Positions 1 to 8,238 of a DNA stretch of 64,000 nucleotides are shown in pieces (position 1 is the stretch's first letter; the number at the start of each line of letters is the position of its first letter). A program made the translations under genes and the position numbers. The stretch is from the NCBI RefSeq assembly GCF_003324525.1, contig NZ_QGDC01000002.1, positions 124,001 to 188,000 on the forward strand. Direction: 5' to 3'. Origin of the DNA: Mucilaginibacter hurinus (GTDB lineage Bacteria; Bacteroidota; Bacteroidia; Sphingobacteriales; Sphingobacteriaceae). The notes under the pieces are model-generated. The model saw nothing but the letters and a program-made list of their open reading frames with translations, was not told the DNA's origin and did not search any database.

Positions 1-507
1 ATCGGTTTGTTTGGGTTAATCGCGTCTTTTCATGGTACATTGCTGGCGTCATCCCGGCAGGTATTTGCAATGGCGCGTGGTGGTTACCTGCCCGCCGTAT
101 TATCAAAAGTGAACACCCGGTTTAAGACACCGCACTGGGCTATATTGACCGGAGGCGTTATCAGTACCGTTACCCTTTATACCGGCAAAACCAATGAGAT
201 AATAATCCTTTCGGTACTGGGAGCGGTGGTGATGTACATAATTAGTATGATAAGCCTCTTTATACTAAGGATAAAGGAACCTGCACTTGAACGGCCATTT
301 ACGGCTCCCTTTTACCCTGTTTTCCCGGCTGTGGCACTATTTATCTCAGCAATTTGTTTGGTCGGTATTATTTTTCATAACCGGGTAATAAGCCTGGTTT
401 TTTTTGTAATACTGGCTGCGTTTGTATTGTTGTTTGTACTGATGGGCAAACATAAAACAAAGATATTGGATGATGTGATGCTGGTGAAACCAAATACGTT
501 GAAGTAA
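1..507 (+). CDS. eat: Ethanolamine permease, C-terminal part (APC superfamily)
   Basis: This is the last 168 codons of a membrane transporter whose 5' end lies outside the window; the frame is open from base 1. It contains four to five hydrophobic helices and the hydrophilic sequence SRQVFAMARGGYLP near its start, which is typical of amino acid/polyamine/organocation permeases. The identity as an ethanolamine permease rests mainly on position: the stop is 11 bp before eutB, and the permease-eutB-eutC order is common in Bacteroidota and Proteobacteria that lack a microcompartment. It would import ethanolamine across the inner membrane. Another APC substrate cannot be excluded from the C-terminus alone. 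Confidence 0.8.
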   Translation: MGLFGLIASFHGTLLASSRQVFAMARGGYLPAVLSKVNTRFKTPHWAILTGGVISTVTLYTGKTNEIIILSVLGAVVMYIISMISLFILRIKEPALERPFTAPFYPVFPAVALFISAICLVGIIFHNRVISLVFFVILAAFVLLFVLMGKHKTKILDDVMLVKPNTLK

Positions 508-518
508 TCTGAGTAAAG

Positions 519-1895
519 ATGAGTTACCGGTGTACCATAAAAAACAGGCTTTACCGGTTTAACAGCCTTAAAGCCTTACTTGCCAAAGCTTCACCTTTAC
601 GTAGCGGTGATGTACTGGCCGGCATTTCTGCGGATATCTATGAAGAGCGTGTAGCCGCGCAAATAGCACTTGCCGATGTCCCGTTAAAAAAATTCCTTAA
701 CGAGGCCGTTATTCCATATGAGAGTGATGAAGTAACTAGACTGATAATAGACGGCCATGATTTAACGGCGTTTCAGACTGTAAGCCATTTAACGGTAGGT
801 GGTTTGCGTGATTGGTTACTTGACGACGACACCACCATTGACGTTTTGCAAAGCATAAGCGCCGGTATTATACCTGAAATGGCTGCGGCAGTATCAAAGC
901 TAATGCGTAACCAAGACCTGATAGAAGTGGCAAAGAAATGCAATGTTGTTACCCGGTTCCGTAACACCATAGGTTTACCTGGCCGGTTCTCTACCAGGCT
1001 TCAGCCGAATCATCCTACTGATGATCCGAAAGGTATAGCTGCAAGTATAATTGATGGTTTACTATACGGAAGTGGCGACGCATGCATCGGCATCAATCCG
1101 GCTTCTGATAGTCCCACCACTTGCTTCAAGCTATTATCTCTGATTAATACATTGCGGGAGCAGTTTGAGATACCTACGCAATCATGTGTATTAAACCACC
1201 TTACTACCACTATAAACCTCATCAATAGCGGAGCGCCGGTCGACCTTTGTTTTCAATCGATAGGCGGTACCGAGCTGGTTAATAAAAGTTTTGGCGTAAA
1301 CCTTGCGTTGATAGAGGAAGGCTATCAGGCAGCTTTATCATTACAAAGGGGCACTATAGGTAACAACGTGATGTATTTTGAAACGGGGCAGGGTAGTGCC
1401 CTATCTGCAAACGCTCATCACAATGCCGATCAGCAAACCTGCGAAGCAAGGGCTTATGCCGTAGCGCGTAAATATAAGCCGCTGCTGGTAAATACCGTAG
1501 TTGGTTTTATAGGCCCCGAATATTTATATGACGGCAAACAGATTATACGCGCAGCGCTGGAAGACCATTTTTGCGGAAAGCTGCTTGGTTTGCCCATGGG
1601 TGTAGATGTGTGCTACACTAACCATGCCGAGGCCGACCAGGATGATATAGATAACTTGCTTACATTACTTGGAGTAGCAGGCTGCAATTTTATTATGGGC
1701 ATACCCGGATCTGACGATATTATGTTGAATTACCAGTCTACCTCTTTTCACGATGCCTTATATGTCCGAAAAATGCTGGGCTTAAAACCTGCGCCTGAAT
1801 TTGAGCAGTGGCTGATAAGACAGGAGATAATAAACGAAGATGGGAAATTGATAACCAATAGCTTTAACAGGTTGCTACAGTCAGTAAACTTATGA
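519..1895 (+). CDS. eutB: Ethanolamine ammonia-lyase large subunit
   Basis: EutB is the catalytic TIM-barrel subunit of the adenosylcobalamin-dependent lyase that converts ethanolamine to acetaldehyde and ammonia in the cytoplasm. The 458-residue product has the family's usual length (about 453-467). Recognisable EutB segments include the N-terminal RSGDVLAGISA, the central FETGQGSALSANAHH and the C-terminal LLGLPMGVDVCYTNHAEA and FIMGIPGSDDIMLNYQSTS blocks. It starts 11 bp after the permease and its last four bases overlap eutC (ATGA), so the three genes form one operon. The enzyme needs vitamin B12; no cobalamin biosynthesis gene is visible here. No shell-protein genes are seen downstream. 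Confidence 0.96.
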   Translation: MSYRCTIKNRLYRFNSLKALLAKASPLRSGDVLAGISADIYEERVAAQIALADVPLKKFLNEAVIPYESDEVTRLIIDGHDLTAFQTVSHLTVGGLRDWLLDDDTTIDVLQSISAGIIPEMAAAVSKLMRNQDLIEVAKKCNVVTRFRNTIGLPGRFSTRLQPNHPTDDPKGIAASIIDGLLYGSGDACIGINPASDSPTTCFKLLSLINTLREQFEIPTQSCVLNHLTTTINLINSGAPVDLCFQSIGGTELVNKSFGVNLALIEEGYQAALSLQRGTIGNNVMYFETGQGSALSANAHHNADQQTCEARAYAVARKYKPLLVNTVVGFIGPEYLYDGKQIIRAALEDHFCGKLLGLPMGVDVCYTNHAEADQDDIDNLLTLLGVAGCNFIMGIPGSDDIMLNYQSTSFHDALYVRKMLGLKPAPEFEQWLIRQEIINEDGKLITNSFNRLLQSVNL

Positions 1896-2650
1896 GCGAA
1901 AAAGGCGTACAACACGGTAATCCATGGCAGGCGTTGCAGCAATATACCAATGCGCGCATAGGCATCGGACGTACAGGTACAAGCATCACCATGCACCAAC
2001 TCCTTCAATTCCGGCTGGCGCATGCCCATGCACGTGATGCCGTTTACTCCAAACTTGATGTGGACGGACTTTTAGCGGGCTTAAGTCAGTTTAATTTGCC
2101 TGTTATTGTTTTGCATAGCAAGGCAGAGTATCGCGAGCAGTACCTCAAAATGCCTGGCCTGGGCCGGGATTTGGATACGCCTTCGGCAGAGCTGTTAAGA
2201 GCATATGCACCAGGCGCAGATATAGTTATTATTATAGCTGATGGATTATCGGCCGCGGCTGTTAATGAAAATGCTGTAAATCTCCTGGAGCACCTTATGC
2301 CTATGCTGGTTAATGATGATTTTGTGCTGGCGCCTGTATGTGTAGTGCGGCAGGCAAGAGTTGCCATAAGCGATGACATAGGAGCGGCCCTGCGGGCAAA
2401 AATTTCGCTGATACTTATAGGAGAGCGCCCGGGCCTTAGCGCCGCCGATAGCATGGGCGCATATTTGACTTATGGCCCACGCGAAGGACTAACCGATGAA
2501 GCGCGTAACTGCGTATCAAATATCAGGCAACACGGACTTGCGCACAAGCAGGCGGCCGAGAAGCTGTTCTACCTTGTTAAGCAGGCGTTAAATAAAAAGC
2601 TTAGCGGAGTGCTGTTAAAAGACAATGATGAGCACGGTTATGTGCCTTGA
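1892..2650 (+). CDS. eutC: Ethanolamine ammonia-lyase small subunit
   Basis: EutC is the small, Rossmann-like subunit that completes the B12-binding site of ethanolamine ammonia-lyase. The 252-residue protein is shorter than the enterobacterial form (about 295 residues), mainly because it lacks the long N-terminal region used there for microcompartment targeting, which suits a free cytosolic enzyme. Family blocks seen are RIGIGRTGTSITMHQLLQFRL near residue 25, DIVIIIADGLSA near 110 and ISLILIGERPGLSAADS near 175, with YLTYGPREGLTDEARNCVSN after it. The start overlaps the eutB stop, implying translational coupling. Its 3' end overlaps the convergent DUF4251 gene by 13 bp. Confidence 0.95.
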   Translation: MSEKGVQHGNPWQALQQYTNARIGIGRTGTSITMHQLLQFRLAHAHARDAVYSKLDVDGLLAGLSQFNLPVIVLHSKAEYREQYLKMPGLGRDLDTPSAELLRAYAPGADIVIIIADGLSAAAVNENAVNLLEHLMPMLVNDDFVLAPVCVVRQARVAISDDIGAALRAKISLILIGERPGLSAADSMGAYLTYGPREGLTDEARNCVSNIRQHGLAHKQAAEKLFYLVKQALNKKLSGVLLKDNDEHGYVP

Positions 2651-3162
2651 TCAGTTTTTTTATTGCTGGTAGTAGTTATATCGCCATAGTAAGTGATCGC
2701 ATCGCGATAGTTGCTAGTGGATATTAACGTTGCAGATCCATTTTCAGACACATACAGCGTCATCCTGCTTGACTTTTGAGTATCATTAAATTGAATAGTT
2801 ATAAGCCAGCCGCCATTTTTTCGTTTGGTTGTTTTATAGTCAAAATTTGTAGAAGTGAATTTAACGCCGGCGTCGTCCGGGTTTAAGGGTGGGTTCATGT
2901 ATACACGGCCAAAATAAGGCAAAAAAGCTTTTATGGTATCGCGGGTAACCTTTAAGTCATAATAAACCCCTTGCAATATTCTCTGGCTTCCACCCAGCGG
3001 CGTAACAAAATTAGCTGTGAACGTATAATTTACTGAATCTATTTTATTTTTTACGGCAAGCTCTTTAGCCTTCTTTTTATCCGCCTTCGGGTTTTGCGCG
3101 TTCGATTCCTTTACCACAAATAACAAGGTGGCAACAATTACTATGGCAAACAACTTTTTCAT
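2638..3162 (-). CDS. Secreted DUF4251 family protein
   Basis: The 174-residue product starts with a signal peptide (MKKLFAIVIVATLLF then an AQ cleavage region near residue 23) followed by a lysine-rich linker and a beta-rich domain. The pattern FTANFVTPLGG, then YFGRVY and a central TKRKNGGWLITIQFNDT is what I know of DUF4251, an uncharacterised periplasmic or outer-membrane-associated family confined largely to Bacteroidota. Its function is unknown. The gene is convergent with eutC and overlaps its last 13 bp, and it is followed by no visible terminator. It is separated from htpG, upstream on the same strand, by a terminator, so it is likely transcribed on its own. Confidence 0.8.
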   Translation of the reverse strand: MKKLFAIVIVATLLFVVKESNAQNPKADKKKAKELAVKNKIDSVNYTFTANFVTPLGGSQRILQGVYYDLKVTRDTIKAFLPYFGRVYMNPPLNPDDAGVKFTSTNFDYKTTKRKNGGWLITIQFNDTQKSSRMTLYVSENGSATLISTSNYRDAITYYGDITTTSNKKTDQGT

Positions 3163-3245
3163 AATTAAATATTTAACGGTTTACATTTATTAATATGATG
3201 CAGCAGGAATTGTTTTTCCATAAAACAATACAGTGTAGTATAATG

Positions 3246-3273
3246 AAAAAAGCCGCCCAAAGGGCAGCTTTTT
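3246..3273 (-). terminator. Intrinsic terminator of htpG
   Basis: Arms at 3251-3258 and 3262-3269 pair over eight positions with one mismatch around a 3-nt loop. A-runs precede the left arm and T-runs follow the right arm, so the hairpin has a U tract when read in either direction. It lies about 60 bp beyond the htpG stop on the minus strand. Confidence 0.7.
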
Positions 3274-3330
3274 GTTGCGGCTGTAATAAATTACTTATCT
3301 ACAACCGCATATTATATCATGTGGTTAAAC

Positions 3331-5214
3331 CTATATCAAATTAACGCTACGGTTTACAAAATCAGTTAATTCGGCGCCCGTTAACAGGCCTTGCGAAAGC
3401 AACGCCAGGTCAAAGGCTTGTTTAGCTAACTGTGCCTGTGCAGCTTCATCTTCGGTTTCAAGTATACGGCTTACCAGTTTGTGATTTCCATTTACAATTA
3501 CCTTATAATTATCGGGCATGTTGCCGTAAAAACCCATACCGCCCCCCATAGCCGCCATATCTTTCATGCGTCGCATAAACTCGTCCATGGTTACGGTAAC
3601 CGGCAATTCTTCAGGGTTAAGGCTTTCCAGTTCAACTTTATAAGCCGGCTGGTTTATAGCCTTGTTAAATATTTCTTTAACCCTGGTTGATTGTTCTTCC
3701 GTAAGCACATGTTCAGGAGCTTCGTCCTTTTGTATCAGTTTATCGGCTACATCGGCATCAACGCGTTTAAGGGATGTTTTCTCCAGCTTCTGCTCCAAAT
3801 GACTGATAAAGTGGTTATCAATAGGCGAATTCATCAGCAATATATCGTAACCTTTTTTATTAGCTGACTGAATAAAAGCATCCTGCTTGGAGGCATCATT
3901 GGTGTACAGATAAATCAGTTGACCGTTTTTATCGGTTTGTACCGATTCAACTTTTTCTTTGTACTCGTTTAGGGTAAAATTCTGTTTCCCGGTGTTGGTC
4001 AGTAAAACAAAATCTTTGGCTTTATCATAAAACTTGTCCTCGCTTACAAAGCCGTATTTAACAAACAGGCCTATATCATTCCATTTTTCTTCATATGCTT
4101 TACGATCGTTTTTAAACAGTTCGGCCAGCTTATCAGCTACTTTTTTGGTGATATAATTGTTTATCTTTTTAACGTTACTATCAGCTTGTAAAAAGCTTCG
4201 TGATACATTGAGAGGAATATCCGGCGAATCAATAACACCATGTAGCAGCATTAAAAACTCAGGCACGATATCTTTTACCTCATCGGTAATAAATACCTGG
4301 CGCGAGAACAGCTTAATTTTATTTTTCTGTATCTCAAAGTCATTTTTAAGTTTAGGGAAGTACAATACACCGGTAAGATTAAATGGATAATCTACATTAA
4401 GATGTATCCAAAATAGCGGATCTTCACTAAAAGGGTATAGCTCTTTGTAAAACTTCAGGTAGTCCTCATCTTTTAAGTCGTTAGGAGACTTCGTCCAGAT
4501 AGGATGTGTTTCGTTGATGATATTATCGACCTCAATAGTTTTATATTTTGTCTTACCTTCTTCGTCAACGCCGTCCTCTTCCTCCTGTTCATTGGTGCCA
4601 AATTTGATAGGGACAGGTAAAAATTTGCAATATTTGTCAAGTATACCCTGTAACTTATATTTATCCAGGAACTCTTCCGACTCGCTATTGATATGCAAAG
4701 TTATTTCTGTACCACGTTCTTCCATGGTACCTTCACCAATTTCAAACTCGGTGCTGCCGTCGCACACCCAGTAAGCAGGCTCAGCGCCTTCCTGGTACGA
4801 TAAGGTTTGTATCTCAACCCTGTCGGCAACCATAAACGCCGAATAGAAACCAAGTCCGAAACGCCCGATAATCTCGTTAGCATCCTTGGCTTCCTTAAAT
4901 TTTTCCATAAACTCAGTAGCACCTGAAAATGCTATCTGGTTTATGTATTTTTTTATCTCTTCGGCAGTCATGCCGATACCATTATCAGATATGGTTATGG
5001 TTTTTGCGTCCTTGTCAAAAGCTACTTCAACGCGTAAATCGCCCAATTCGCCATTGTATTGCCCCAGCGATGAAAGACGCTTTAATTTCTGTGTGGCGTC
5101 TACGGCGTTAGATACCAACTCGCGCAAAAATATCTCGTTATCAGAGTAAAGGAACTTCTTGATTATCGGAAAAATGTTTTCGGTATGTATCGAAATCGTG
5201 CCTTTTTCTTGCAT
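3331..5214 (-). CDS. htpG: Molecular chaperone HtpG (Hsp90 family)
   Basis: HtpG is the bacterial Hsp90, a cytoplasmic ATP-dependent dimeric chaperone. The 627-residue product has the family's full length. The N-terminal GHKL ATPase is clear: ELVSNAVDAT near residue 33, ISDNGIGMT near 75 and GRFGLGFYSAFMVADRVEI near 117. The middle domain has GVLYFPK and LFSRQVFITD, and the C-terminal dimerisation domain ends in NRSVNLI rather than an MEEVD-like tail, as expected in bacteria. The upstream region (5215-5327) carries a short direct repeat that might be a regulatory site. The gene stands alone with its own terminator. Confidence 0.97.
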   Translation of the reverse strand: MQEKGTISIHTENIFPIIKKFLYSDNEIFLRELVSNAVDATQKLKRLSSLGQYNGELGDLRVEVAFDKDAKTITISDNGIGMTAEEIKKYINQIAFSGATEFMEKFKEAKDANEIIGRFGLGFYSAFMVADRVEIQTLSYQEGAEPAYWVCDGSTEFEIGEGTMEERGTEITLHINSESEEFLDKYKLQGILDKYCKFLPVPIKFGTNEQEEEDGVDEEGKTKYKTIEVDNIINETHPIWTKSPNDLKDEDYLKFYKELYPFSEDPLFWIHLNVDYPFNLTGVLYFPKLKNDFEIQKNKIKLFSRQVFITDEVKDIVPEFLMLLHGVIDSPDIPLNVSRSFLQADSNVKKINNYITKKVADKLAELFKNDRKAYEEKWNDIGLFVKYGFVSEDKFYDKAKDFVLLTNTGKQNFTLNEYKEKVESVQTDKNGQLIYLYTNDASKQDAFIQSANKKGYDILLMNSPIDNHFISHLEQKLEKTSLKRVDADVADKLIQKDEAPEHVLTEEQSTRVKEIFNKAINQPAYKVELESLNPEELPVTVTMDEFMRRMKDMAAMGGGMGFYGNMPDNYKVIVNGNHKLVSRILETEDEAAQAQLAKQAFDLALLSQGLLTGAELTDFVNRSVNLI

Positions 5215-5280
5215 ATTCTTTAGTAATTATTTAAAATTAATGATACACCAATTAATCAAGGTACGTTCCAATTCAATGCG

Positions 5281-5296
5281 AATTGTCAAATTGTCA
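5281..5296 (-). promoter_or_regulatory. Direct repeat upstream of htpG
   Basis: An 8-bp unit occurs twice in a row (AATTGTCA then AATTGTCA on the + strand), 67 bp before the htpG start. On the minus strand it reads TGACAATT twice and includes a TTGAC-like sequence. A heat-shock operator is a guess from position only. Confidence 0.3.
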
Positions 5297-5327
5297 GATT
5301 TTAGCAATTCCGTTATGCAGATGAACC

Positions 5328-5663
5328 TCAGCCCAACACATAATAAATTTTGTAATAAGATTCCCGTGCTAACACGAACACTATGATAATACATAGAAAG
5401 TAACCGCCCAGATATAAAAGCCGGTGCGGGTGAAATGGTTCTTTAACCATATAACTTTTTACTATGTGATAAGTGCCAAGTATTGTAAATAACACCGAGA
5501 CAAAGATGTTGAATACAATTAACGCGGTTTGCAATTGCGGATTATCGGCAACATTTTCGGATAAATGGTTTAAAAAATACAGTAGAACAAATAAGCCAAT
5601 GGTGTATGCGAAATAGGTTTTTGCCCTCTGTAAATTAGCGAGGCCGCCGGTTCTTAAGTTCAT
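5328..5663 (-). CDS. Small membrane protein of unknown function
   Basis: The 111-residue product has three predicted membrane helices: about residues 17-32 (YTIGLFVLLYFL), 45-68 (TALIVFNIFVSVLFTILGTY) and 83-100 (LLYLGGYFLCIIIVFVLA). I do not recognise a named family. A gene reading is supported by the balanced codon use, the ATG start with no competing frame, and the membrane topology. It lies 113 bp upstream of htpG on the same strand and diverges from the small gene at 5834. No enzymatic motif is visible. Confidence 0.65.
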   Translation of the reverse strand: MNLRTGGLANLQRAKTYFAYTIGLFVLLYFLNHLSENVADNPQLQTALIVFNIFVSVLFTILGTYHIVKSYMVKEPFHPHRLLYLGGYFLCIIIVFVLARESYYKIYYVLG

Positions 5664-5833
5664 GAGATAATTGTGTTTCAGGTTAATTAATACTCAAATT
5701 TTAACAATAATTTTTGAATAATCAACTTGCCTTAAAGATCGTTATAGATCTGCTACTAATTTTAAACACGCGATTATCAACTCTTCTGAAAACTATATGA
5801 CCCGGTAGGTGTTGTTGATAAAACACTTTAACC

Positions 5834-6016
5834 ATGAATAATTTTTTTAGAGGTATTATAGCGGCCTACGGCGCTAAAAAACTTGGCGGCGGCTGCTTTT
5901 CAACCATCGTGATATTTATTCTGATATATGTAGCATTAGGTACTTGTAATAAAGAATCGCGTGCGGCAGTTATTAAACCATCGCATGTAAAGGCACGGAT
6001 GATTTGCAGGGACTGA
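5834..6016 (+). CDS. Small glycine-rich membrane protein
   Basis: This 60-residue frame begins MNNFFRGIIAAYGAKKLGGG and is followed by one hydrophobic helix, FSTIVIFILIYVALG. A short basic amphipathic N-terminus, a GAKKLGGG turn and a single helix is a pattern I have seen in small unannotated Bacteroidota membrane proteins, but I cannot name a family. It has its own 170-bp upstream region and no overlapping gene. The C-terminal third (after about residue 40) looks less constrained. Function unknown. Confidence 0.45.
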   Translation: MNNFFRGIIAAYGAKKLGGGCFSTIVIFILIYVALGTCNKESRAAVIKPSHVKARMICRD

Positions 6017-6131
6017 AGTGGAACTTTTTCCGGCCAGAGTAGCATCGATTTGGTTGGCCTTGTTTCGATAGCTAATGACAAGCGGAAGAGGAGATATATT
6101 TAATGTCAGTTTTTCATTCGGGCACCAAAAA

Positions 6132-6302
6132 TCAGTAGAACAAAACCTGGTGATTCCGTGGGAAGCTAAAGAAAAAAGAGTATTTCGCTATTTCGTTAAG
6201 TGTATAACCGCTAAACTCACCCGTAAATCCGGCTACGCCTATAAAGAACATGATAGCCCCCGCCACCAGTAAAATGAGGCCTATTTTTTGAATGCTGTTC
6301 AT
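6132..6302 (-). CDS. Short single-helix membrane protein (56 aa)
   Basis: On the minus strand an ATG at 6302 opens a 56-codon frame ending with TGA at 6132-6134. It starts MNSIQKIGLILLVAGAIMFF and continues IGVAGFTGEF, giving one long hydrophobic helix from about residue 7 to 26, then a polar, aromatic tail ending in HQVLFY. The third codon positions look used as in neighbouring genes. It fills most of the 377-bp gap between the 5834 gene and dnaB. An overlapping + strand frame (6075-6272) has no such character. Function unknown; it resembles the many small inner-membrane proteins of Bacteroidota. Confidence 0.55.
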   Translation of the reverse strand: MNSIQKIGLILLVAGAIMFFIGVAGFTGEFSGYTLNEIAKYSFFFSFPRNHQVLFY

Positions 6303-6392
6303 ACAGGCTACATATTAAAGTTGCGCATTAAGCTGCTCGCCGCGTGACACATGGTTAATAGGCTTTATCTGTTGCCGATGTAAATATCTCCA

Positions 6393-7955
6393 CTAAAATG
6401 GTGCTTCATCATCCATATCATCCATTCGTGATGGGCGTATGATAAAGTTACTCGGATTTGGATTGTCAAACCCGGTAGATGGGCTTAACCCGGCCATCGG
6501 GCTGGCTGCTGCGCTAAAATCCATATTGTCTTCCAAATCCTGGAATTTAACGTATTTGCCAACAAACTTGAGCCTTACACGGCCTGTTTCACCGTTACGG
6601 TGCTTGGCTATAATAACCTCCCCAACACCCTGCGTAGGGTTATTGTCTTCGTCAACATCAAGGCCGTAATATTCAGGGCGGTACAGAAATAACACCATAT
6701 CGGCATCCTGCTCTATTGAGCCTGATTCACGCAAGTCAGAGAGCATGGGCCGTTTTGAGCCGCCCGGCCTGTTCTCAACCGCCCGGCTCAATTGCGAAAG
6801 TGCTATCACCGGTACATTCAATTCTTTGGCTACAGATTTAAGAGCCCGCGATATACTGCCGATTTCCTGCTCGCGGTTACCGCCGCCTTTTCCATCACCT
6901 TTACCCTGCATCAACTGCAGGTAATCAATAATAATGAGCTGTATATCATGCTGCGATTTTAAGCGGCGGCATTTGGCACGAAACTCAAATATGTTTAGTG
7001 CTGGTGTATCGTCAATGATAAGCGGGGCGGCTTCAAGCCTGCCAACTTTGCTGTGTATCTGCTGCCATTCCCATTCTTCCAAATTGCCTTTTCGTATTTT
7101 TTCCTGTTCTATTTGCGCCTCGCCCGATACCAAACGATTAACCAGCTGAACAGAAGACATCTCAAGTGAAAACACAACTACCGGTTTATTAAAATCAACT
7201 GCTGCATTACGCGCGCAACTTAATACAAACGCGGTTTTACCCATCGCGGGCCGCGCAGCTATAATCACCAGGTCTGATTTTTGCCAGCCGGAGGTCATTC
7301 GGTCTAGGTCTGTAAAACCTGACGCTACCCCGGTAAGGCCATCTTTTTTATCCTTTAGCGCCTCAATTTCCTTCAGTGTTTCATGCATCAGGTCATCCAT
7401 TTTTCGCGAATCGCGGCGCAGGTTGTTCTGTGCAATTTCAAAAAGATTTTTTTCGGCTTTATCCAGCAGGTCCAGTACGTCGGTAGTGTCCTGGTACGCA
7501 TCGTTTATAACTTCGGTAGATATTCGTATCAGTTCGCGCTGTATAAATTTTTGAATTATGATACGGGCATGGTATTCAATATTCGCGGCCGAAGCAACCC
7601 GGTTGGTAAGCTCAGTAATGTAGTATGCGCCGCCTATCAATTCTAACTCACCCTGCGACCGTAACTGTGCCGTAACCGTCAATATATCCACAGGAGAGGT
7701 CTTCTCAAACAGGGTACGTATGGCCTGAAAAATTTTCTGGTGGTTGTCTTTATAAAAAACACCCGGTTGCAGGATATCGATAACCGACGACAGTGCATCT
7801 TTTTCAAGCATTAAAGCTCCTAGTACGGCTTCTTCAAGGTCAACCGCCTGGGGTGGAAGTTTACCCAAACCCGCATAGTTGCTTTGTGGCGTAAACCTGC
7901 TTTTTCTATCGGTAGTATTCGGCTTATTGTACTGGTTATCGTTATCGGAAATCAT
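6393..7955 (-). CDS. dnaB: Replicative DNA helicase
   Basis: DnaB is the hexameric 5'-3' helicase that unwinds DNA ahead of the replisome. From the ATG at 7955 it is 520 residues. The N-terminal primase-interacting domain (PPQAVDLEEAVLGALMLEKD, near residue 34) is followed by the RecA-like domain with Walker A ARPAMGKTAF near 240, Walker B IIIDYLQLM near 343 and the SDLRESGSIEQDADMVLFLY block near 410. There is no intein. A TTG at 7973 would add six residues, but a -7 promoter box lies inside that stretch, so I chose the ATG at 7955. The C-terminus is an acidic tail after residue 460. It stands alone. Confidence 0.96.
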   Translation of the reverse strand: MISDNDNQYNKPNTTDRKSRFTPQSNYAGLGKLPPQAVDLEEAVLGALMLEKDALSSVIDILQPGVFYKDNHQKIFQAIRTLFEKTSPVDILTVTAQLRSQGELELIGGAYYITELTNRVASAANIEYHARIIIQKFIQRELIRISTEVINDAYQDTTDVLDLLDKAEKNLFEIAQNNLRRDSRKMDDLMHETLKEIEALKDKKDGLTGVASGFTDLDRMTSGWQKSDLVIIAARPAMGKTAFVLSCARNAAVDFNKPVVVFSLEMSSVQLVNRLVSGEAQIEQEKIRKGNLEEWEWQQIHSKVGRLEAAPLIIDDTPALNIFEFRAKCRRLKSQHDIQLIIIDYLQLMQGKGDGKGGGNREQEIGSISRALKSVAKELNVPVIALSQLSRAVENRPGGSKRPMLSDLRESGSIEQDADMVLFLYRPEYYGLDVDEDNNPTQGVGEVIIAKHRNGETGRVRLKFVGKYVKFQDLEDNMDFSAAASPMAGLSPSTGFDNPNPSNFIIRPSRMDDMDDEAPF

Positions 7956-7960
7956 ATCTG

Positions 7961-7994
7961 CAAAAATATACAAAATTCAAGCGCATTTCCCAAA
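7961..7994 (-). promoter_or_regulatory. Promoter of dnaB, very close to the start codon
   Basis: Read on the minus strand, a perfect -7 box TATTTTTG (7968 to 7961) lies five bases before the dnaB ATG. A TTTG at 7994-7991 stands 22 bp upstream of it as a -33 candidate, one base beyond the usual 19-21. Initiation would fall at or next to the ATG, implying a leaderless message. Confidence 0.45.
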
Positions 7995-8209
7995 GTTTAT
8001 ATCTTTTTTCGGCACAGGTAAAACCTTGCAAAACATCGGTGTAAAGCAATTCTATTTTCCACAACGCGATGTTGAGAAGTATATTTAATAACTTGATTAT
8101 GAGGATATTAAATGCTTATTGTTGAAAACTAAATTGCAAAATATACCACTGATTTGTGTAATGCCCTGCATTTTAAAATGGCGATACATTATCACGAGTT
8201 TTTTATAGT

Positions 8210-8217
8210 TACTTTTG
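8210..8217 (+). promoter_or_regulatory. -7 box upstream of rlmB
   Basis: TACTTTTG is an exact match to the Bacteroidota -7 consensus TAnnTTTG and stands 21 bp before the rlmB ATG. No convincing -33 TTTG is seen at the right distance, so this is a partial match only. The rest of the 283-bp dnaB-rlmB gap holds no recognisable gene. Confidence 0.35.
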
Positions 8218-8238
8218 GTTTTTTAAAACATAGATAAG

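Noticed and set aside
1..2650. Ethanolamine microcompartment operon
   Set aside because: No shell-protein genes are seen; the short EutC and the permease-eutB-eutC order fit a free cytosolic pathway. Genes before the window cannot be judged.
6075..6272. Plus-strand 65-codon frame in the gap before dnaB
   Set aside because: Composition is not protein-like, and the opposite frame at 6132-6302 has a clear membrane helix.
8053..8061. DnaA-box-like sequence near dnaB as a replication origin
   Set aside because: There is one copy with a mismatch and no cluster, AT-rich unwinding element or dnaA gene.
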